The notes below the pieces were generated by a model, which worked only from the letters and a program-made list of their open reading frames with translations, was not told the origin of the DNA and did no database searches. This document shows positions 25,141 to 33,502 of a stretch of DNA of 64,000 bases, one piece after another. The translations under genes were made by a program, and so were the position numbers. The stretch is from Haloterrigena turkmenica DSM 5511 (GTDB lineage Archaea; Halobacteriota; Halobacteria; Halobacteriales; Natrialbaceae). The DNA lies in the NCBI RefSeq assembly GCF_000025325.1, contig NC_013743.1, positions 1 through 64,000 on the forward strand. Reading direction: 5' to 3'. The number at the start of each line of letters is the position of its first letter. The stretch's first letter is position 1.

Positions 25141-26226
25141 TCAGTCGGTCGTCGGCCCGTCGGGTCCGACCCCGCGGCGGGGCTCTCGCTCGCGTCTCCG
25201 CGCGGTCCGCCAGTGGCTGTACAGGCCGACGGCGAGCGCGCCGATGCCCAGCAGGAGGACGAGCAGGTTCAGCAGGCCGCCGACGATCGGAATCAGTCCG
25301 AGGGCCGCGCCGATCACTAGCCCGACCAGCAGCGCGAGCCAGCGGCTTCCAACGCCGACCAGCGAGAGCAGCCACGCACCGATGGCGAAGCGACCGTAGA
25401 CGATCCCGATCCAGACGACGAGGACGAACGCGAACGCGCCGACGATCGAGAACGGGATCCCGATCACCGTGATCGCCAGCGCGATGAGCAGGATGGGGAC
25501 ACCGACGAGGACGCCGAGTCCGGCCAGCCCGGACCGTGCGGGCGCACTCGAGACGCGATCCGCGACTCCGTCCGAGAACCGGGGGAACAGGGCGAGCAAC
25601 GCCGCCCCGAGCACGAGGTTCAGCACTAGCGCGTAGGCCGCGAACAGCCACGAGGCGATCGGCTGGATCGTCGGCGCGAGATCGACGCCGACCGACGAGT
25701 CCTGTTCGATATCGCCGGCGACCGCGTCGGTGTTCCCCTGGAGGTTGCCGCCGTAGCGGAGGTCGCCCGCGATCGACGCGCTCTCACCCAACTGGATCGT
25801 CTCGGCGCCGATCTCCGCGTCTCCCTCGAGCGTCCCGTCGACGACGACGGTTCCGGCGCCGATCGAGGTCGTTCCGCCGACGACCCCGTCCTCGGTGATC
25901 GTCACGCTCCCGCCGGCGGCCTCGACGTCGCCCTGAACGGTCCCGGCGATCGTGACGCTGCCGCCGACGGCCTCGAGGTTCCCCTCGACGTCGCCCTCGA
26001 TTCGCACGTCGCCGGCGACGGCGCTGACGTCGCCCGTCACGGTGCCTTCGACGATGACCGTCCCCCCGAACGCCTCGAGGCTGTCGACCGTCTCGCCCTC
26101 CTCGACGACGACCGTGCCCCCCGTTCGCTCCGCCTGTCCGGCGACGGTAGCCGGGACGGTGCCAGCGACGACGACGGCTACGAGGGCGATGACGAGAAGC
26201 GTCCGCGAGTTATTGTTGCTGGACAT
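25141..26226 (-). CDS. Membrane protein with bactofilin-like beta-helix
   Basis: This 361-residue protein has an N-terminal signal ([20 protein letters not shown] to TVAGQA) that would export the following domain. Residues about 35-190 are a run of repeats such as [20 protein letters not shown] and [21 protein letters not shown], the right-handed beta-helix of bactofilin/polymer-forming cytoskeletal proteins. Five or so transmembrane helices follow (about 200-335), then a basic tail. Unlike bacterial bactofilins, the helix is predicted outside the cell. ATG 26226 is chosen over the upstream in-frame ATG, as it starts the signal. It is divergent from rfcA. Confidence 0.8.
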   Translation of the reverse strand: MSSNNNSRTLLVIALVAVVVAGTVPATVAGQAERTGGTVVVEEGETVDSLEAFGGTVIVEGTVTGDVSAVAGDVRIEGDVEGNLEAVGGSVTIAGTVQGDVEAAGGSVTITEDGVVGGTTSIGAGTVVVDGTLEGDAEIGAETIQLGESASIAGDLRYGGNLQGNTDAVAGDIEQDSSVGVDLAPTIQPIASWLFAAYALVLNLVLGAALLALFPRFSDGVADRVSSAPARSGLAGLGVLVGVPILLIALAITVIGIPFSIVGAFAFVLVVWIGIVYGRFAIGAWLLSLVGVGSRWLALLVGLVIGAALGLIPIVGGLLNLLVLLLGIGALAVGLYSHWRTARRREREPRRGVGPDGPTTD

Positions 26227-26383
26227 ACAGGAACGTACGATGAGTCTCGGGAAAAATACCACACGCAGTGGTCAGTACGACGGACTGTCTTCCCGCCATG
26301 ATTCGCGGTCCGGCGGCCGGGGGACCCGCTGGGCCGACGCGGACAAGGCAAGATTCACCTTCCGGCCGCCCCTTGCGAGCGGT

Positions 26384-27376
26384 ATGAGCGAGGCCGACGC
26401 CGAGGCGGCGGAGCCGACACCCGGCAGGACCGAAGTCTGGATCGAGAAGTACCGGCCGGAACGGCTCGACGAGATCAAGGGCCACGAAAACATCGTCCCG
26501 CGGCTAAAACAGTACGTAGAGCGGGATGAGCTGCCGAACCTCATGTTTGCAGGTCCGGCGGGAACTGGAAAAACGACCGCGGCCGTCGGTATCGCGCGCG
26601 AGATCTACGGCGACGACTGGCGCGAGAACTTCCTCGAACTCAACGCCTCCGACCAGCGGGGGATCGACGTGGTCCGCGACCGGATCAAGGACTTCGCACG
26701 CTCCTCTTTCGGTGGCTATTCCCACCGCATCATCTTCCTGGACGAGGCCGACGCGCTGACCTCCGACGCCCAGTCGGCGCTGCGCCGAACGATGGAGCAG
26801 TTCTCCAACAACACGCGCTTCATCCTCTCGTGTAACTACTCGAGTCAGATCATCGACCCCATCCAGTCCCGCTGTGCGGTCTTCCGATTCACCGAACTCA
26901 CCGAGGACGCCATCGAGGCCCAGGTCCGCGAGATCGCGGCCAACGAGGGGATCGAGGTCACCGACGACGGCGTCGACGCGCTGGTCTACGCGGCCGACGG
27001 CGACATGCGCAAGGCGATCAACGGCCTGCAGGCCGCGGCCGTGATGGGCGAGACCGTCGACGAGGAGACCGTTTTCGCCATCACCGCCACGGCGCGACCC
27101 GAGGAAGTCGAGAAGATGGTCGAGCACGCCATCGACGGCGACTTCACCGCCGCTCGCGCCGCCTTAGAGGACCTGCTGACCGAGCGCGGCCTCGCCGGCG
27201 GCGACGTCATCGACCAACTGCACCGCTCGGCCTGGGAGTTCGACATCCCCGAAATGGCGACCGTCCGCCTGCTCGAGCGACTGGGCGAAGTGGACTACCG
27301 GATCACCGAGGGCGCGAACGAACGGCTGCAACTCGAGGCCATGCTGGCGTCACTGGCCCTCGAGGACGACGCCTAA
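26384..27376 (+). CDS. rfcA: Replication factor C small subunit
   Basis: This clamp-loader AAA+ subunit of 330 residues helps load PCNA. It contains [19 protein letters not shown], Walker [15 protein letters not shown], Walker [19 protein letters not shown], sensor 1 [19 protein letters not shown] with the SRC arginine finger, and sensor 2 [16 protein letters not shown]. All catalytic residues are intact, unlike the paralogue at 56424. The frame extends far upstream, but [12 protein letters not shown] at 26384 is the usual type of start, after a non-coding stretch. It stands between the bactofilin-like gene (divergent) and the sensor gene (convergent). Confidence 0.95.
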   Translation: MSEADAEAAEPTPGRTEVWIEKYRPERLDEIKGHENIVPRLKQYVERDELPNLMFAGPAGTGKTTAAVGIAREIYGDDWRENFLELNASDQRGIDVVRDRIKDFARSSFGGYSHRIIFLDEADALTSDAQSALRRTMEQFSNNTRFILSCNYSSQIIDPIQSRCAVFRFTELTEDAIEAQVREIAANEGIEVTDDGVDALVYAADGDMRKAINGLQAAAVMGETVDEETVFAITATARPEEVEKMVEHAIDGDFTAARAALEDLLTERGLAGGDVIDQLHRSAWEFDIPEMATVRLLERLGEVDYRITEGANERLQLEAMLASLALEDDA

Positions 27377-27461
27377 TCAGTCCGTCTTCGCCCTTCGTTT
27401 CGACTCGAGGTTGTAAACCACCGTCCGAAGTGCTCTTTTTGCGGCGACGGGATCGACCGTT

Positions 27462-29603
27462 TCAGTCACGACTCACGTCGACCGGGTCGATCCCGCGAAA
27501 CGCGAACGTAGCTCCCTCGTCGGTGGCGACGCCGACGTCCCAGCCGTGGGCGTCGGCGATCCGTTCGACGGGTCCGAGCCCGAATCCGGTGCCGTCGGCG
27601 GCGGTCAGCCGGCCGGGAACGGGCATCATCTCTCGCCCGATCGGCGTCACGTCGGTCCCCGCGGGGTGGCCGGTCACGGCGAACCCGTCGTCGGTCGCCC
27701 CGACGGTAACGATCGGCGCGTCGCCGGCCGCGGCGTCGTCGCTCCCCTTCCCGTCACCATCGGCGCCGACGCTCTCGACCGCCGCCCGCAGCAGGTACTC
27801 GAACAGCTCCCGCAACTGCGCCTTGTCGGCCTCGAGGACGCGGTCCTCGCGGGTCACGAGCCGCGCGTCGCCGCTGTCGACGGCGATCCAGGCCCGGCGC
27901 GCGACGTCGGTGACGGCGACGGGTTCGGTCTCGATGGCCATCTGGTCCCGACGGGCGATCGCGCGCAGCTCCGCGACGCGCTCGCGGAGCCGTTCCTGGG
28001 CCGTCTCGACCTCAGCGAAGTGCTCCGCGTCGCCGGTCTCCTCGGCGAGTTCGAGATACCCTCGGGCGACGTTCAGCGGCGTTCGGACGTCCGTCTCGAG
28101 GCTCTCGGCGATCGACTCGAGACGCGCCTCGGTGGCCGCCAGCTCTCGCTCCCGGCGGTTCGCGTCGGTGACGTCGCTGTAGACGATCAGCCCCTCGGGG
28201 TTGTGAGCCGTCGCCCCGTCCGCTTCGGCCGCCTCGAGCGGAACTAGCGCCAGGCGGAACTCGCGGACGCCGTCGACGGTCTCGCGCCGGCTGACCAGTT
28301 GTCGGCGCTGACCGGCCCGCAACGCTTCTGTCAGCGTCGCCTGACGGTGCTCGAGCCCCGGCGGGACGGTGGCTGCGTCCAGCGGTTCGTCGACGACCGC
28401 CGCCGGACCGGTGTCGAAGACGTCGGTGAACGCGTCGTTGACGCGCCTGACGATCGGCTGTCCGTCGTCGATCTCGTAGTGGACTGCCGGCTCCGGGACG
28501 GTCGCGAACAGCGCTCGGGCGCGGTCGCGTTCCGCGACGAGGCGATCGCGCTCGGCCGCCAGTTCGTCGCGCTCGGCGGCGATTCGGTCTCGAATCTCCT
28601 CGGCGCGGTCCAGTTCCTGGCGCAGTCGATCGCGATCGGTCCGCAGGTTCGTTTCGGTCTCTACGCGCTCGAGGACGGCGGCCCCGACTCGTCCCCACGC
28701 GGCGAGCAGGTCGCGATCGCGGTCGTCGAACGCCGCCGGTTCCGCGGCGGCGAGCAGGAGGAGACCGACGTCGGCGACCGGCACGCAGCACAGCGATTCC
28801 ATCCCCTCGAGGGGCGCCTCCGGGCACCCGTCGGCCGCGAGGTCATCGATCCGAATCGGTTCGCCGGTTCGCAGCGCCTCGTCGAGCAGGCCGTTTCGGG
28901 AGATCGGCTCGAGGTCTTCGGCCGCGACCGCGTCGGTGGTCGCCCGCGGCGTCAACTCGCCGAAGTGGACCGTCGACAGCCAGCCGTACTCGGTCCCGAC
29001 AGCGTCGGCGGCGGTCGCGACCAGGCGCTCGAAGAGTCGGTCGCGCTCCTCGCAGGCGGCGACGTCGGGGAGCGACTCGAGGAGTTCGGCGGTCGGCCGT
29101 CCGGTCGCGTCACCGGTATCGGCCACGTCGTCGGTATCGCTCGTCTCGACGGCGTCCGACTCCGCGTCCGAATCTGCGGCGGGCAGCGCCGTCGCCGCGG
29201 CCGCGCGCTCGCCGGCGCAGACCCACTCGATCTCGTCCGCGAGGTGGGCGACGGCGTCGTCGGTCCCTCGACGGACGTAGCCGTCGATTCCGTCGGTCGA
29301 TCGCGCGGCCGACGGCGCGTACGTGGCCTCGGAGAAGAGTATCACCGGCGTCGACCCGCAGGCCTCGACGGCCTCGAGCAGCGTGGCTCCCGCCGCGGTC
29401 GTCGGCGTCTCCGCGAAGACGACGCAGTCGGCCTCGGCCGCCCAACTGCCCAGACTGTCGACCGCGTCCGTCGTCAGCGGCTGGACCAGCCGCTGTGGGC
29501 CCGAGTCGACGCGCTCGAGGGCGGCCGCGCCGTCGCGGGCCGCGGCGTCGATCTCGGCGAGGTAGATCACCGTACGCGGTCGTGATCGCGGCGGGGGCGT
29601 CAT
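27462..29603 (-). CDS. Multidomain sensor with degenerate histidine-kinase core
   Basis: This 713-residue soluble protein has, in order, a receiver-like or Bat-type N-terminal domain (about 1-135), an acidic linker, a GAF domain (about 190-310, with LESLPDVAACEERDRLFERL), a coiled coil (RDRLRQELDRAEEIRDRI), a PAS domain (about 365-470) and a kinase-like C-terminus. The H-box reads SLETDVRTPLNVARGYLELA: the phospho-accepting His is absent. The N-box LRELFEYLLRAAVES lacks its Asn, and the G1 motif is DDGFAVTGHPAG, while GTGFGLGPVERIADAHGW (G2) is kept. Autophosphorylation seems unlikely; a sensory or scaffold role is inferred. It is convergent with rfcA. Confidence 0.85.
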   Translation of the reverse strand: MTPPPRSRPRTVIYLAEIDAAARDGAAALERVDSGPQRLVQPLTTDAVDSLGSWAAEADCVVFAETPTTAAGATLLEAVEACGSTPVILFSEATYAPSAARSTDGIDGYVRRGTDDAVAHLADEIEWVCAGERAAAATALPAADSDAESDAVETSDTDDVADTGDATGRPTAELLESLPDVAACEERDRLFERLVATAADAVGTEYGWLSTVHFGELTPRATTDAVAAEDLEPISRNGLLDEALRTGEPIRIDDLAADGCPEAPLEGMESLCCVPVADVGLLLLAAAEPAAFDDRDRDLLAAWGRVGAAVLERVETETNLRTDRDRLRQELDRAEEIRDRIAAERDELAAERDRLVAERDRARALFATVPEPAVHYEIDDGQPIVRRVNDAFTDVFDTGPAAVVDEPLDAATVPPGLEHRQATLTEALRAGQRRQLVSRRETVDGVREFRLALVPLEAAEADGATAHNPEGLIVYSDVTDANRRERELAATEARLESIAESLETDVRTPLNVARGYLELAEETGDAEHFAEVETAQERLRERVAELRAIARRDQMAIETEPVAVTDVARRAWIAVDSGDARLVTREDRVLEADKAQLRELFEYLLRAAVESVGADGDGKGSDDAAAGDAPIVTVGATDDGFAVTGHPAGTDVTPIGREMMPVPGRLTAADGTGFGLGPVERIADAHGWDVGVATDEGATFAFRGIDPVDVSRD

Positions 29604-29813
29604 GCTACTGAAACCGTATTCGTTTGCAGTGACCGACTCCCCCTATACTAATCCACCGGACGTATCGAACGCTGAGGCGGCCGAATTCGTTCCCTGTCTG
29701 TCACGAGCGACTCGCGGTCGACCCGCTCGCCGTTCGTCGACGACCAACTCGAGGCCGCGCGAGCGACCCCGGTCGGGACTACCTTTTCGGCCGTCACCGT
29801 GGAACGCGATTCC

Positions 29814-30800
29814 ATGGACGTGACGCTTCTCAGCACGGGCGGCACGATCGCGAGCACCGACGCGGACGGCGGGGCGCGGCCGACGCGAACGGGCGCGGAA
29901 CTCCTCGAGGCCGTTCCGGAACTCGAGTCTCATGCGTCCCTCTCGGTCGACGAGGTCGCGCAGGTGCCGAGCTTCGAGATGGACGCCGAGACGCTCGAGA
30001 CGGTCGGCGAGCGGGTCCGCGAGCTCGAGGCCGATCCGACGGTCGACGCCGTCGTCATCACTCACGGCACGGACACGATGGAGGAGACGGCGTACTACCT
30101 CGACGTCACCGTCCAGCCCGAGACGCCGGTGTTCTTGACGGGCGCCCAGCGCCGCCCGGACGAGGTGAGTTCCGACGGGCCGAGCAACCTCCTGACGGCG
30201 GTCCGCGCCGCCGAGGCGTTCGTCGATCGCGACGCCGGCGGGACGTTCATCGCGTTCAACGAGACGGTCCACAGCGCCCGTTCGGTGACGAAGACGCACA
30301 CGTCCGCCCTCGAAGCGTTTCGCTCGCGGAACGCGGGACCGGTCGCGACCGTCGACCGGAACGGCGTCGCGATCCACCGCCGGCCGCGCAGCGAGACGCG
30401 ACTGATCGACGCGACGTCGCTCGAGGCGACCGTCTACACGATCAAGAGCGGGAGCGCCGTTACCGGCGACCTGGTCGCTGCCGCCCTCGAGCGCGGCGCA
30501 GATGGGCTCGTCGTCGAAGGGACGGGCCTCGGGAACGTCACGGCGGGCCTCGCCGACGCCGCTCGCGACGCAATCGAGGCGGGCGTCCCCGTCGTCGTCA
30601 CGTCGCGCTGCCTCGAGGGGCGAGTCGCGCCGGTCTACGGCGGCGACGGCGGTGGCGAACAGCTTCGCGAGTACGGGGCCATCTTCGCCAACGATCTCAC
30701 CGCCCAGCAGGCCAGGCTTCGACTCGCGCTGGCGCTCGAGGCGTCCGACGACGAGGACGCGATTCGGGAGGCGTTTTCGCCCGCTGACTCTCAGACGTAG
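29814..30800 (+). CDS. ansA: L-asparaginase, type I
   Basis: This enzyme of 328 residues hydrolyses asparagine to aspartate and ammonia. Both catalytic threonine motifs are present: LLSTGGTIAST near the N-terminus and VITHGTDTMEETAYYLD at about 80-95 (Thr-Asp pair), plus TGAQRRPDEVSSDGP and the later VEGTGLGNVT and TSRCLEGRV. ATG 29814 gives an N-terminus directly at the first strand. The gene overlaps the convergent deacetylase gene by ten bases at their 3' ends. The 210-base region upstream shows no gene. Confidence 0.93.
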   Translation: MDVTLLSTGGTIASTDADGGARPTRTGAELLEAVPELESHASLSVDEVAQVPSFEMDAETLETVGERVRELEADPTVDAVVITHGTDTMEETAYYLDVTVQPETPVFLTGAQRRPDEVSSDGPSNLLTAVRAAEAFVDRDAGGTFIAFNETVHSARSVTKTHTSALEAFRSRNAGPVATVDRNGVAIHRRPRSETRLIDATSLEATVYTIKSGSAVTGDLVAAALERGADGLVVEGTGLGNVTAGLADAARDAIEAGVPVVVTSRCLEGRVAPVYGGDGGGEQLREYGAIFANDLTAQQARLRLALALEASDDEDAIREAFSPADSQT

Positions 30801-31690
30801 TCGCTCTCGGTTTCGTACACCGACGGATCCTCTTTGTACGTCTCGGCGATCGTCTCGAGGGTGGTAAACTGCGCGTTCTCGTGACCCTTGACGTACTGGA
30901 TGAACTCCTCGAGCAGCGGGATCATGTGGGGCAGGCCGTGGATGTCCGGGTGGATCGTGAACGTGTACACTCCCGCGCCGCGGCGGTTGTAGAGGTAGTC
31001 GAACTGCCGCTTGTAGTACTGCTCGTACATCATCTCCGGGTCCTTGTAGCCGGCGTGGTAGATCGGCTGCTTGATAAAGAGCATCGGCGGAATGTCGTCG
31101 CGGTACCAGCTGATCGGAATCTCGACGATATCGGTCTCCTCGCCGTACCGATACGGCTCCATCCACGTCTCGGGATCCTCTTCGTACCGGATCTTCTCCC
31201 AGCTGTCGCCCTTGCGCATCCACCCCGGTTCGAACATCCGTTCCATGAGGCTGCTGTCGTAGAGGAAGCCGTGCTTCTCGACGAGTTCGGGCGTGTTCTC
31301 GCTGAACTCCCACCAGCTGGCGCGGTGCCCGACCGGCTCCGAGCCGGTGACGTCCTCGATGAGGTCGATCGAGACCTCGAGGATCTCGTCTTCCTGCTCT
31401 CGGGAGAGGTCGGTCGGGTTCTCGTGGGAGTAGCCGTGGACGCCCAGTTCGTGGCCGTCGGCCGCGACCGCCTCGATCTCGTTGCGGAAGGTGTCGATCG
31501 TGTGGCCGGGGACGTACCACGACGTCTCGATATCCTGCTCGTCGAAGAGCGCGAGCATCCGCGGGATGCCCTCGTTGCCAGCGGCCAGCCCCCGCGAGAG
31601 GTCAGCGGGCGAGTCCGATCCGCCGTACGAGCCGAGCCAGCCGGCGACGCAGTCCGCGTCGACGCCGATCGCGACATCAACAGTTCCCAT
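30791..31690 (-). CDS. Polysaccharide deacetylase family protein (PuuE/allantoinase-like)
   Basis: This NodB-homology hydrolase of 299 residues carries DVAIGVDADCVAGWL with the metal Asp pair, TSWYVPGHTIDTF, the H-x3-H-type ligand segment HELGVHGYSHENP, GHRASWWEFSE and the late YTFTIHPDIHG. The absence of a signal peptide and the RxSWW motif point to the cytoplasmic PuuE-like branch acting on small amides such as allantoin or peptidoglycan-like fragments, rather than an exported chitin deacetylase. The substrate is uncertain. It is convergent with ansA. Confidence 0.85.
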   Translation of the reverse strand: MGTVDVAIGVDADCVAGWLGSYGGSDSPADLSRGLAAGNEGIPRMLALFDEQDIETSWYVPGHTIDTFRNEIEAVAADGHELGVHGYSHENPTDLSREQEDEILEVSIDLIEDVTGSEPVGHRASWWEFSENTPELVEKHGFLYDSSLMERMFEPGWMRKGDSWEKIRYEEDPETWMEPYRYGEETDIVEIPISWYRDDIPPMLFIKQPIYHAGYKDPEMMYEQYYKRQFDYLYNRRGAGVYTFTIHPDIHGLPHMIPLLEEFIQYVKGHENAQFTTLETIAETYKEDPSVYETESDYV

Positions 31691-31875
31691 AGTGCGGTCG
31701 TAGCTCTCAGGAACCAGCGGTAAAGAACCGTTTTACGGCCACTCGTGACCGTATTCGGTGCTGACCGGTCGCCGCCGATTACGGTAGCTCAGCATCGAGT
31801 CGCCACTCGAGGCCGCTCCGTCGAACAACTTACTCGGGGTCGCTCCGCAAAATTGCTGATCCGGTTCGACGCCGG

Positions 31876-32583
31876 TCACGTGTCGGCTCGATCGCTGTCG
31901 GCGTGGTCGGCCCGCGTCGCAACGGCCGTTCGAACTTCGACGGTCCAGTAGCTGGCGACGATTCCGAAGGGAACGAGCCAGAGCGCGGCGAACGGCGCGT
32001 AGCGCTCGAGACTTCGCGGCGGGACGACGGCGACGAACCGGGCGATTCCGAAGGCGGCGACGACCGTCAGCACCGTCACCGTCAGCAGCCGCGGGACCGC
32101 GGGGCCGCCGGCGGTCCGCCAGGGGCGAAGCGAGTCCGCGGTCCGGACGTCGATCGCGTAGAGGGCGAGCGCGCTCGCGGCCGCGCCGGCGGTCAGCGCG
32201 ACCGCCGTATCGACGCCGAGCACGTACTGTCCCGCCGCGAGGTCGCCGAGGGCGACCGGCACCAGCGGGATCGCGAAGGTCAGTCCCGGCCCGCCGTTCC
32301 AGATCGCGTAGGCGAACGGGACGACCGTGACCGTCGCCGTGACGGCGACGATCAAGACGGTGCTGACGTGGTCGAACCCGAGCGACAGCGTGTCCAACAG
32401 TACGTCGTCGACCCTGACGTTCGCCCCCGCGTAGCTGACGGCGAACAGCCCGATCAGGGCGCTCAGATACGCGACGGCGATCGTCGTTCGACGGCGCTCG
32501 AGGCCGGCCAGCGGATGGTCGAGAACGGTGCTGACTGCGGGGCGGAGGTCGAACCGGTTCTGGTTGCAGTCGTCGGTGCTCAT
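31876..32583 (-). CDS. Integral membrane protein of unknown function
   Basis: This 235-residue protein has about six hydrophobic helices: TTIAVAYLSALIGLFAVSYA, STVLIVAVTATVTVVPFAYA, LTFAIPLVPVALGDLA, AVALTAGAAASALALYAI, LLTVTVLTVVAAFGIARFV and APFAALWLVPFGIVASYW. Both termini are polar, and no catalytic motif is apparent. Its start overlaps the stop of the Tat protein gene (ATGA at 32580-32583), so the two are translationally coupled and probably work together at the membrane. Confidence 0.8.
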   Translation of the reverse strand: MSTDDCNQNRFDLRPAVSTVLDHPLAGLERRRTTIAVAYLSALIGLFAVSYAGANVRVDDVLLDTLSLGFDHVSTVLIVAVTATVTVVPFAYAIWNGGPGLTFAIPLVPVALGDLAAGQYVLGVDTAVALTAGAAASALALYAIDVRTADSLRPWRTAGGPAVPRLLTVTVLTVVAAFGIARFVAVVPPRSLERYAPFAALWLVPFGIVASYWTVEVRTAVATRADHADSDRADT

Positions 32584-33260
32584 GGGGCCTCTGTGATGAC
32601 GGTCGCGAGACCGTCGTGATCGCTCTGGTCGTTGTCGAGATCGATCGCGCTCGGCGAGACGTCCCAGCCGGCCGCGTCGAAGGCCGCGGCGATCGACTCG
32701 CGGCCGCGGTCGTAGGAGATCACGTCGTGTTTCGGCCGGGCCGCCGAGTCCTCGTGGACCTGCATCGAGACGATCCCCTCGAACGACCAGCAGCGCACAT
32801 GAAAGCGGCTGCTGGCGCCGAAGTAGGATTCGGCGGCCGTCGCCTGCTGGCGGACGAACCGACCCTCGGTCCGGTCCCAGGCGTAGCGCGTGTACTCGTC
32901 GGGGTCGCGAAGCCAGCCCTCGGCCTCGAGCACTTGCAGGACGCTCTCGAGGCCGGCCGCGTCGGTCTCGGCGTCCGGCACGAGGACGACGTTGATCGGC
33001 GACGTCGCGACGAACCCGTCGCGGTCGGTTCGGTTAGGGTCGGCGGCGGTCGCGCGGTACTGGTAGCGCGCGATCGGCGTCTCGGTCTCGCGGGTGATCC
33101 GGTCGTCGGTCCACCCGACCACCGCGTCCGGCAGCGCGGCGGCTTCGGCCGTTCGATCCGCCGGCGTCGCGTCGGGCGGCGACGGTAACGCGACGAGGCC
33201 GCCGAGCGTCCCGACCGCGGCCAGGCCGCCGGTCCGAAGGAGGGAGCGTCTCGACTGCAT
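32580..33260 (-). CDS. Tat-exported protein of unknown function
   Basis: This 226-residue protein begins MQSRRSLLRTGGLAAVGTLG, a clear Tat signal (S-R-R-S-L-L), with cleavage probably near residue 35-40. There is no lipobox. The mature region, with WTDDRITRETETPIARYQYR, INVVLVPDAETD and a C-terminal VISYDRGRESIAAAFDAAG, is soluble and not recognised. The gene is directly coupled to the membrane protein at 31876. The pair may form a cell-surface unit. Confidence in coding status is high; function is unknown. Confidence 0.8.
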   Translation of the reverse strand: MQSRRSLLRTGGLAAVGTLGGLVALPSPPDATPADRTAEAAALPDAVVGWTDDRITRETETPIARYQYRATAADPNRTDRDGFVATSPINVVLVPDAETDAAGLESVLQVLEAEGWLRDPDEYTRYAWDRTEGRFVRQQATAAESYFGASSRFHVRCWSFEGIVSMQVHEDSAARPKHDVISYDRGRESIAAAFDAAGWDVSPSAIDLDNDQSDHDGLATVITEAP

Positions 33261-33502
33261 TGCTAGTCGCTGGCACCTCGAGTCGATCTCCTTCGGTTGC
33301 CCCGAGCAAGCCGTTCGATCTCCTTCATTTCTGGACTTATTAGAAAAGATAGAATAGTAGAGCTATATATTTTCCTACCTGCCACTATCATTGTGGGAAA
33401 AACATGCCGTCGCGGGAACGACGGTATCGGTCACGGCCGACGATTTCGCCCGACTGAACGTTGCGGAACTGTTTTAGGCGCTGGCTGGCCAACACATACG
33501 TA

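Noticed and set aside
27391-27412. Another ORB-like string near the rfcA end (minus strand TCGAGTCGAAACGAAGGG)
   Set aside because: The left half departs from the ORB core and the G-string is short; with such GC-rich DNA one partial match in 64 kb is expected.
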